From the NCBI GenBank assembly GCA_003567255.1, contig PWZW01000189.1:1-11560 (forward strand): 11,560 nt of DNA. Direction: 5' to 3'. Positions 1 to 5,838 of the stretch are shown one piece after another. The stretch is from Puniceicoccaceae bacterium. GTDB taxonomy: Bacteria; Verrucomicrobiota; Verrucomicrobiia; Opitutales; Coraliomargaritaceae. Each line of letters starts with the position of its first letter. Position 1 is the first letter of the stretch. The notes under the pieces are model-generated. The model searched no databases, was not told the origin of the DNA, and saw only the letters and a list, made by a program, of their open reading frames with translations. The translations under genes and the position numbers were made by a program.

Positions 1-935
1 CTAATCCAGGCGAACTGGCTGAGCGCATCTGGGGAGCCTACGAGCGGTTTGGTGCCTTTGACTATGCCGACGGCGTACCTAATTCACCTCAGCCGGAAAA
101 TCTTCCGCCCGAGGTCGTGCCTCAGCCGGATTCCAGCGAAGATTTTAAGCGCGCGGTCAGCGAAGCACTGGAGGAAATCAAAGCGGGTGCTTACGAAAAA
201 ATCGTTCTGGCCCGGACTGTCGATCTGGCGCGCGCGCAAGCGTTGCAACCCCTTGATACTTTGAATGGTTTACGGGAAAAATTTCCCGGCTGCTATGCTT
301 TTTCGTTTGGCGGAGAGGGTGGGTGCAGCTTCATTGGCGCCAGTCCGGAACGCCTCGTTCGGCTGGAAGAGGGCTTTGTTGAGACGGAGGCCATCGCCGG
401 ATCTACACCGCGCGGCGCCAATGCCGTGGCGGATGCCGCGCTGGGCAAGGCTTTATTAAGCAGTAAAAAAGACCTCAGCGAGCACGCCTTCGTTCGGGAT
501 TCGATCTGCCGGCACCTCGCTTCAATAGGGATCGCCGCACGGACCCGGGAAACTCCCAATTTGCTCCGCCTCGCCAACGTCCAGCACTTGCTCACACCTA
601 TCACTGGCAAGACTCCGCCGGGAACGCACCTCTTGGATATTGCGGAGGTGCTGCACCCCACACCAGCTGTGGGGGGCACACCGCGTTTGGTGGCCTTGCC
701 GCGGATTCGCGATCTGGAGGGTTTTGACCGCGGGCTGTATGCGGGATTGGTGGGCGCGTTTAACCACCGCGGAGAGGGGCAACTCATTGTCGGGATCCGT
801 TCCGCTGAGATCAACGCTTGCCAAGCCCGCTTGTTCGCCGGGGCGGGCATTGTCGCCGGTTCCACTCCCGACGGTGAATTGTGCGAGACCGAGATGAAGC
901 TCAACGCCCTGCTCAGCGCGCTGACCGAGACGTGA
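1..935 (+). CDS. menF: Isochorismate synthase MenF, 5' end cut by window edge
   Basis: Converts chorismate to isochorismate, the entry step of menaquinone synthesis, in the cytoplasm with Mg2+. The frame is open from base 3, so about 310 C-terminal residues are present and the N-terminus lies outside; the GTG at 117 is internal. The chorismate-binding domain is clear: YEKIVLAR (Lys codon 198-200, equivalent to the water-activating Lys190 of E. coli MenF), a TEAIAGSTPRG block (Glu codon 387-389, matching the general acid Glu240), HPTPAVGG, FDRGLYAG, and a terminal GAGIVAGSTP...CETEMK block. The residue that is Lys in aminodeoxychorismate synthases (PIKGT) is Ala here (396-398), which argues for isochorismate synthase and against PabB. 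A siderophore-type EntC/DhbC is possible by sequence alone, but menD follows 68 nt downstream, which favours MenF. Confidence 0.93.
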   Translation, partial: NPGELAERIWGAYERFGAFDYADGVPNSPQPENLPPEVVPQPDSSEDFKRAVSEALEEIKAGAYEKIVLARTVDLARAQALQPLDTLNGLREKFPGCYAFSFGGEGGCSFIGASPERLVRLEEGFVETEAIAGSTPRGANAVADAALGKALLSSKKDLSEHAFVRDSICRHLASIGIAARTRETPNLLRLANVQHLLTPITGKTPPGTHLLDIAEVLHPTPAVGGTPRLVALPRIRDLEGFDRGLYAGLVGAFNHRGEGQLIVGIRSAEINACQARLFAGAGIVAGSTPDGELCETEMKLNALLSALTET

Positions 936-1003
936 TGCCGGGTGATCGCGAAAGTCCCTTCCACACGCTTGCAAAATAAGTCAAACAAAGTGATTTTCCC
1001 GAC

Positions 1004-2797
1004 GTGTCCTCTGCCGCCACCAGTCCCGTCTTTGATCCGCTTGCTTGTTCCACTGCGAACGCTCTGTGGGGCGCCTTTACGATTGAGGGGCTTTGCCGTG
1101 TGGGTGTGCACACTTTTGTTATTTCGCCCGGTTCACGCTCAACACCCCTTGCCTTTGCCGCCGCGCGCCATGCTAAGGTCGAGGCGATCCCGGTGCTCGA
1201 TGAGCGGAGTGCTGCTTTTTTTGCGCTCGGTGTAGCGAGGCGGCAAAGGCGACCCGTTGGCTTGATCTGCACCTCTGGAAGCGCCCTTGCCAACTACTTT
1301 CCCGCCGTTGTCGAAGCGTCGGAGAGTGGCGTGCCCTTGCTCCTCCTGACGGCAGACCGCCCACCGGAGTTGCGGGCCTGTGGGGCGGGACAAACGATTG
1401 ATCAGTCCGAATTCTTTGGCCGATACGCCCGGAGTTTTATCGAAGTGCCCCTTCCGGAGGCTTCCGGCCCGGCCTTTGCCCAACTCGGTAAAACGCTCGC
1501 GCGGTCGGTCAGGACTTCGCAAGGCATGGACCCCGGTCCGGTCCACCTGAACTTTCCCTTCCGCGATCCAATGACGCCCGAAGTGGATGCCCCCGCCGTG
1601 GCCGACCCTTCCGCAGTCGCATCCCATCTGCCTACGGCAATTGCTTTGCAGTCTGAGGAAGTCCCGATGCCGGAGGAGGCAGCCACCTTTGCGTCCATGC
1701 AAGCCCACACCCGAGGCCTCATCATGGTGGGCGCAAGGAACCCGGCCGAAGAAGCTGATGTTTTTGTGGAGGCGGTTTTGCAGATCTCCCGAACGCTTGC
1801 TTGGCCCATTCTTGCGGACGCTCCCAACGCCCTGCGTTTTCACCCGGAGGCGGAGGGTCGGGTGATTGGCCACTACGATGCACTTCTCCGGAACCGCACT
1901 TTGGCGAAGCGCCTCCGGCCCACGGCGATCCTGCAAATCGGCCAGCTGCCAACGAGTAAGGTGCTGCGCCAGTGGCTGGAAGGCCTATCGGCAAAACTTT
2001 GGATCCATGAGCGCCGCCCCCGAAACGTCGATCCCCTCCACCGCGAGGCCACCATTCTGCGGAGTGCTTTACCTCAGCTTGCGGCACCTTACGGCGAGGC
2101 GCCCAACGCCGATTCCTCCAGTTGGCTTACAGACTGGCAGTGCGCGGAAACCGCGGCGTCTGCCACCGTGGATGAGGTTTTGGCCGCGAAGGCCGAGCTC
2201 TCGGAACCCGCCTTGGCCAGATTTTTGGCCCGCCATTGCAAGCAAACGGTGGATTGGATTTTTGCAAGTAGCATGCCGGTGCGGGATGCCGAGTATTTTT
2301 GGCCCCCCGGGGCAAGTCGGGGGAACTGTTTTTCAAGCCGGGGGGCCAACGGTATTGATGGCACGCTCTCTACCGCGCTCGGTACGGCCCATCGCAGCGA
2401 GCACCCTGCGGTCCTGGTGTCGGGTGATTTAGCCTTTCTCCACGATAGTAATGGCTTGTTGCTCGCTCAGCAACTGACCGGAAGTCTAACGATCTTTTTG
2501 ATCAATAACGAAGGCGGCGGGATTTTCGAGCACTTGCCCATTGCGCGGTTTGATCCACCCTTTGAATCCTTTTTTGCTACGCCGCAAAAAGTTGATTTCA
2601 AGCAGCTTGTGAGCGCTCACGGCATTCCTTACTCAGGTATTTCTGATCAGGACACCTTAATCGAAGCGGTCAAAAGCATCGGAAGGCCGGGCGTGAGGGT
2701 ATTCGAATTTTTCACCGACCGAAAACGGGATCGCCAGTTTCGGGCTGAACTTTTGGAGGCCGCCGCCGCGGCGGCGGCCAAGGCACTTAAACCTTAA
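1004..2797 (+). CDS. menD: SEPHCHC synthase MenD (2-succinyl-5-enolpyruvyl-6-hydroxy-3-cyclohexene-1-carboxylate synthase)
   Basis: Thiamine-diphosphate enzyme that joins isochorismate with the succinic semialdehyde unit from 2-oxoglutarate. It has 597 residues, against about 556 in E. coli. N-terminal pyrimidine domain: ISPGSRSTPL (residues 40-49), DERSAAFFALG with Glu67 matching the cofactor-activating Glu55 of E. coli, then TSGSALANYFPAVVEA, LLTADRPPELR and CGAGQTIDQ. C-terminal domain: SSMPVRDAEYF, GANGIDGTLSTALG, the ThDP/metal motif GDLAFLHDSN (474-483) and NNEGGGIFEHLP. GTG at 1004 is the only start between the in-frame stop at 977-979 and the conserved N-terminus; no Shine-Dalgarno is visible. 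The extra length is partly a central insertion and an alanine-rich C-terminus (LLEAAAAAAAKALKP). It sits between menF and menB, so all three are probably co-transcribed. Confidence 0.96.
   Translation: MSSAATSPVFDPLACSTANALWGAFTIEGLCRVGVHTFVISPGSRSTPLAFAAARHAKVEAIPVLDERSAAFFALGVARRQRRPVGLICTSGSALANYFPAVVEASESGVPLLLLTADRPPELRACGAGQTIDQSEFFGRYARSFIEVPLPEASGPAFAQLGKTLARSVRTSQGMDPGPVHLNFPFRDPMTPEVDAPAVADPSAVASHLPTAIALQSEEVPMPEEAATFASMQAHTRGLIMVGARNPAEEADVFVEAVLQISRTLAWPILADAPNALRFHPEAEGRVIGHYDALLRNRTLAKRLRPTAILQIGQLPTSKVLRQWLEGLSAKLWIHERRPRNVDPLHREATILRSALPQLAAPYGEAPNADSSSWLTDWQCAETAASATVDEVLAAKAELSEPALARFLARHCKQTVDWIFASSMPVRDAEYFWPPGASRGNCFSSRGANGIDGTLSTALGTAHRSEHPAVLVSGDLAFLHDSNGLLLAQQLTGSLTIFLINNEGGGIFEHLPIARFDPPFESFFATPQKVDFKQLVSAHGIPYSGISDQDTLIEAVKSIGRPGVRVFEFFTDRKRDRQFRAELLEAAAAAAAKALKP
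2299..2349 (+). repeat. 12-bp GC-rich perfect inverted repeat inside menD
   Basis: The arms 2299-2310 and 2338-2349 are perfectly complementary (TTGGCCCCCCGG and its reverse complement), separated by 27 nt. The segment encodes the junction between the FWPPGAS stretch and the conserved RGANGIDG cofactor-domain motif. The complementarity is read directly; any RNA-folding effect is inference. Confidence 0.7.
2758..2779 (+). repeat. 22-bp perfect palindrome at the 3' end of menD
   Basis: A perfect dyad made only of G and C, with its centre between 2768 and 2769, encodes the alanine run near the MenD C-terminus. It lies 18 nt before the menD stop and 31 nt before the menB ATG. No T-run follows, so it is not a standard intrinsic terminator. 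Confidence 0.7.
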
Positions 2798-2810
2798 ATT
2801 GAAAAACGCT

Positions 2811-3644
2811 ATGGACTGGAAGACACAGGGAAACTTTGAAGAGATTATTTACGAAAAAGCGGGGCCCTTGGCGCGGGTGACGATCAACCGCCCCCATCGT
2901 CGCAACGCTTTCACGCCGGACACGGTGCAGGAGATGATTGCCGCCTTTACGGACGCGCGGGAAGATCCCACGGTGGCAGCGGTACTGCTGCGCGGCGCTA
3001 ACCCGCAAACCGACGGCAAATTTGCCTTCTGCGCTGGCGGTGATCAAAAAATCAGAGGCGAGAAAAAAGGCGGTTACCTGGGAAAGGATGGGGTGCCGCG
3101 CCTGAACGTGCTCGACCTCCAAAAACTCATTCGCTCAATGCCAAAGGTGGTGATTGCCCTCGTCGCAGGCTACGCGATTGGCGGTGGGCATGTCCTACAT
3201 GTGGTCTGTGACCTCACGATAGCGGCCGATAATGCGGTTTTTGGACAGACCGGCCCTTTGGTTGGCAGTTTTGACGGGGGCTTTGGTGCGAGCTATCTCG
3301 CCCGCATCGTTGGCCAAAAGAAGGCGCGGGAGATTTGGTACCTCTGCCGCCAATACAGCGCGGCAGAGGCTGAAAAAATGGGCCTCGTCAATAAGGTCGT
3401 GCCCTATGAGGACCTCGATGCCGAAGGGGAGGCCTGGGGCCTGTCAGTGGCGGAGAAGAGCCCGCTTGCCATCCGTTGCCTCAAGTCCGCCTTCAACGCC
3501 GACGTGGACGGCCAACAGGGCCTCCAGGAGCTTGCTGGTAACGCCACCATGCTTTACTACCTCACCGAAGAGGGCGAAGAGGGCCGCAAGGCGTGGAACG
3601 AAAAAAGACGCCCCGACTTCAAGCAGTTTCCCTGGCTTCCCTAA
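2811..3644 (+). CDS. menB: 1,4-dihydroxy-2-naphthoyl-CoA synthase MenB
   Basis: Crotonase-fold enzyme that closes the second ring of the naphthoquinone by Dieckmann condensation of o-succinylbenzoyl-CoA. It has 277 residues, close to the 285 of E. coli. Seen: an N-terminal MDWKTQGNFEEIIYEK block typical of MenB, RNAF, the FCAGGDQKIRG oxyanion/CoA motif, AGYAIGGGH, FGQTGPLVGSFDGGFG, AREIWYLCRQY and the C-terminal RRPDFKQFPWLP signature. Gly148 in QTGP and Asp155 in SFD correspond to Gly156 and the catalytic Asp163 of E. coli, placing it with bicarbonate-dependent (type I) enzymes. ATG at 2811 is preferred because family homology begins there; a TTG at 2799 would add four residues. It starts 13 nt after menD ends, and its own end is 27 nt from the convergent downstream gene. 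Confidence 0.96.
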   Translation: MDWKTQGNFEEIIYEKAGPLARVTINRPHRRNAFTPDTVQEMIAAFTDAREDPTVAAVLLRGANPQTDGKFAFCAGGDQKIRGEKKGGYLGKDGVPRLNVLDLQKLIRSMPKVVIALVAGYAIGGGHVLHVVCDLTIAADNAVFGQTGPLVGSFDGGFGASYLARIVGQKKAREIWYLCRQYSAAEAEKMGLVNKVVPYEDLDAEGEAWGLSVAEKSPLAIRCLKSAFNADVDGQQGLQELAGNATMLYYLTEEGEEGRKAWNEKRRPDFKQFPWLP

Positions 3645-3671
3645 GGTAAAACTACAAGTCCCTACGAAGCG

Positions 3672-4424
3672 TCAGCGTTTGGACGGTTTTTCGTCGTCAT
3701 CGTCATCGTCCAAATCCTCATCCGTGGATGGAGGGGTATCGTCGGAGTCGAAGTCATCTTCCTCCTCGTCCTCATCCCACTTCATGGTTTCGTCCTTTTC
3801 GATCTTTTCATCCGCGTCATCGATTTCCGGAATGTCGTCGGTGATGTCTTCCTCGGAGTCTTTCGCATCGTCGTCGTCACTATCCAACTCAAACCCTTGA
3901 GGCACATACTCGAGAATGGCCGTTAGTTCATTGAAAAAGTGAGAGGGTTTACCTTCGATAAAATCGACGTTCTGCGCTTCACGGATTTCCTCCTCAAGTT
4001 CCTCAATGGTCAATTTTTGAGAAAAATCGATAAGGTCGTTAAGCATCTTTACCCGCAGCTTGGTGAGGTGGTCGAGGAGATCGGCGTACGGGCCCTTTTC
4101 CTCATCAATGATATCGGGCAGGGCAAAGAGCTGCTCCTCGTTTTCCAAGATAGAGTCATCGATACGTTTGAGCAGAAGGCTTTTGTCCTTCTCAACCTTG
4201 TCGATGGCGAAAGGAAAAAAGGCGTCCTCCACAAAATCCGTCTGGAGCCCATAATCCTGGAGCGAATCCATGAGTTCAAGGAGGTGCTGAAACTGACGTG
4301 GATCTATAATCCCCAAGCCATCGGTGTCCCAATGCACAGAATCGCTAATATCTTCAACCCACCAGTTCATGTCGTCGCCGATGCGGGTTTTACACCAAGT
4401 AAGCTTAGGGGATGTTTTCGCCAT
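3672..4424 (-). CDS. Hypothetical protein with a highly acidic C-terminal tail
   Basis: A 250-residue protein I do not recognise. There is no signal peptide or membrane helix, so it is probably cytoplasmic. Residues 1-178 look folded and mostly helical, with a tryptophan-rich start (LTWCKTRIGDDMNWWVED), regular hydrophobic spacing and a charged helical stretch around TIEELEEEIREAQ. Residues 179-250 are low-complexity: about 41 of 72 are Asp or Glu, including a run of six Asp, ending in the basic KPSKR. On the plus strand this tail appears as TCG/TCC/TCA-rich repeats, which is why Ser-rich frames appear there. ATG at 4424 is the natural start, with no clear Shine-Dalgarno. It is convergent with menB (27 nt) and divergent from pyrD, so it is probably a single-gene transcript. 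Function unknown. Confidence 0.8.
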   Translation of the reverse strand: MAKTSPKLTWCKTRIGDDMNWWVEDISDSVHWDTDGLGIIDPRQFQHLLELMDSLQDYGLQTDFVEDAFFPFAIDKVEKDKSLLLKRIDDSILENEEQLFALPDIIDEEKGPYADLLDHLTKLRVKMLNDLIDFSQKLTIEELEEEIREAQNVDFIEGKPSHFFNELTAILEYVPQGFELDSDDDDAKDSEEDITDDIPEIDDADEKIEKDETMKWDEDEEEDDFDSDDTPPSTDEDLDDDDDDEKPSKR

Positions 4425-4482
4425 ATATGTTTCTATCCAAGGTTTGTTTGTCAGGTTTTTTCAAAATTTTAGAAAAAGGGCC

Positions 4483-4504
4483 TCCTCTGCGATAAATGAG
4501 AGGA
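4483..4504. other. Short hairpin in the divergent intergenic region before pyrD
   Basis: TCCTCT (4483-4488) and AGAGGA (4499-4504) can pair around a 10-nt loop. On the minus strand the stem is followed, after a few bases, by CTTTTTCT. This could act as a weak terminator for minus-strand transcripts or as an operator in the spacer between the acidic-protein gene and pyrD (4425-4616). No convincing promoter hexamer pair was found in the spacer. Confidence 0.25.
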
Positions 4505-4616
4505 AGTGCGTTTGTAAAGTGCTTTGTCGTACTTTTTCTCTCTTCTTGCTTTTAACATCGCCTCAAGGCATCTTACCGAACTCATTTGTAGCGTCACGAC
4601 AAGCGCTGAATATGCT

Positions 4617-5675
4617 ATGGGACTACTTTACGAAAAAATACTTCGCCCAGCCTTTTTCCGGATGGAACCTGAAACGGCCCACGATCGTGGCAAGACTGCC
4701 TTAATGGCGCTTTCCGCAGTGCCTCCGCTGTGCTCGCTGATGGCTCGGTACAACCGGGAGAGTGCGCGCCCTTTTGAGTTGTTCGGCCTTGAGTTTCCCA
4801 ATCGGGTGGGGTTGGCCGCAGGAATGGATAAAGACGGAGAGTTTCCCAGAGCAGCGGCCGCTCTGGGTTTTGGGCATGTCGAGGTGGGCACCGTCACCGC
4901 AACGGCGCAACCCGGGAACCCGCGCCCGCGTCTGTTTCGTTTCCCGGAAGAGGGCGCACTGATCAACCGGATGGGCTTCAATAATAAAGGGGTCGATGCC
5001 ATGGCGACGCGGCTCGCCAAACATTTTCCGCGGGGGAAGCGCCTTATCCCGGTCGGGGTAAATATTGGGAAGTCCAAGGCTACCGCCTTGGATAAGGCGG
5101 TGCAGGATTACATTACCTGCTTCCGGCGCCTTGCCGGACAGGCAGACTACTTCACCATCAATGTGAGCAGTCCAAACACCCAGGGGCTCCGCGAACTCCA
5201 AACTAAGGCGTATTTGGCGGAGTTGCTGTCCAGTTTGCGCTCTGAAAACGTAAAGCTGGCCAAAAAACTCGGTCATCGGGAGCATCCGATGCTTCTTAAA
5301 ATCGCGCCCGATCTGACTTTTGCGGAAATTGATCTGGTCCTTGAATTACTTTTGGAAAACAAGTTTTCCGGCATCGTTGCCACCAATACCACCACTGAGC
5401 GGCCCGAGGGCTTCCCGCGTGATGAAAAAGGTGGCTTGAGCGGACTTCCCCTGCATCGGCGGTCCCGGGGTATTATTAACTATATTCACAAAGCCACCGA
5501 GGGGAAGCTTCCGATCATCGGGGTAGGGGGCATTGATTCTCCGGAGTCCGCTGGGGCAAGCATCGATGCGGGGGCATCGCTGGTGCAAATTTACACCAGC
5601 TGGGTGTACCGTGGTCCTTTTCATGCGGCCAAACTCGCGAGGAGCCTAAAGGCACGCGAAGAGGTGTGGATTTAG
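4617..5675 (+). CDS. pyrD: Dihydroorotate dehydrogenase (quinone), class 2
   Basis: Oxidises dihydroorotate to orotate in pyrimidine synthesis, using FMN and passing electrons to membrane quinone. It has 352 residues (E. coli 336). The N-terminal segment MGLLYEKILRPAFFRMEPETAHD is the membrane-contact and quinone-tunnel region that defines class 2. The barrel follows: GLAAGMDKDGE, EVGTVTATAQPGNPRPRLFR, INRMGFNN, VNIGKSK, INVSSPNTQGLR with Ser185 at the position of catalytic Ser175 of E. coli, LKIAPDL, NTTTERP, GGLSGLPL, and the FMN-phosphate motifs PIIGVGGIDS and GASLVQIY. The frame opens upstream at 4524, but ATG 4617 gives the family N-terminus. No Shine-Dalgarno is visible. It is transcribed alone, divergent from the acidic-protein gene. 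The likely acceptor is menaquinone from the neighbouring men genes (inference). Confidence 0.97.
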   Translation: MGLLYEKILRPAFFRMEPETAHDRGKTALMALSAVPPLCSLMARYNRESARPFELFGLEFPNRVGLAAGMDKDGEFPRAAAALGFGHVEVGTVTATAQPGNPRPRLFRFPEEGALINRMGFNNKGVDAMATRLAKHFPRGKRLIPVGVNIGKSKATALDKAVQDYITCFRRLAGQADYFTINVSSPNTQGLRELQTKAYLAELLSSLRSENVKLAKKLGHREHPMLLKIAPDLTFAEIDLVLELLLENKFSGIVATNTTTERPEGFPRDEKGGLSGLPLHRRSRGIINYIHKATEGKLPIIGVGGIDSPESAGASIDAGASLVQIYTSWVYRGPFHAAKLARSLKAREEVWI

Positions 5676-5780
5676 CTAAACCCAATGGTGCGGAGGACAA
5701 GCCCTTGCAGGAAAGCTTGCTTAATTGCAGGGCCCCATTCCTTTTTAAGGGCCAAGAGCGGTCGCTTTCCTTGGCTTTTG

Positions 5781-5804
5781 AAGTGCAAATTGCCTTTGCA
5801 ACTT
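5781..5804 (+). terminator. Weak candidate terminator between pyrD and the TPR gene
   Basis: AAGT-GCAAA (5781-5789) pairs with TTTGC-A-ACTT (5795-5804) around a 5-nt loop with one bulged A, and two more T follow. The stem is AT-rich and the T-run short, so termination would be weak. The rest of the 5676-5838 spacer has no recognisable gene or clear promoter. Confidence 0.25.
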
Positions 5805-5838
5805 TTCCGCGCTTCGCATGTTCTAAAACGCAAGGTTG

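Noticed and set aside
969..997. Promoter-like TTGCAA with GATTTT at 17-nt spacing before menD
   Set aside because: The -10 match is poor and co-transcription with menF is the simpler explanation.
293..1111. Long minus-strand frame (272 codons) over menF and the menF-menD gap
   Set aside because: It lies antisense to clear menF motifs, has no recognisable domain and is a typical shadow of GC-rich coding DNA.
3232..3900. Plus-strand frame with a Ser-rich tail spanning the end of menB and the acidic gene
   Set aside because: The first part is menB out of frame and the poly-Ser part is the complement of the Asp/Glu codons of the minus-strand gene.
4524..4616. 31-codon upstream extension of pyrD
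   Set aside because: Class 2 dihydroorotate dehydrogenases begin at the segment starting at 4617; the extension shows no family similarity.
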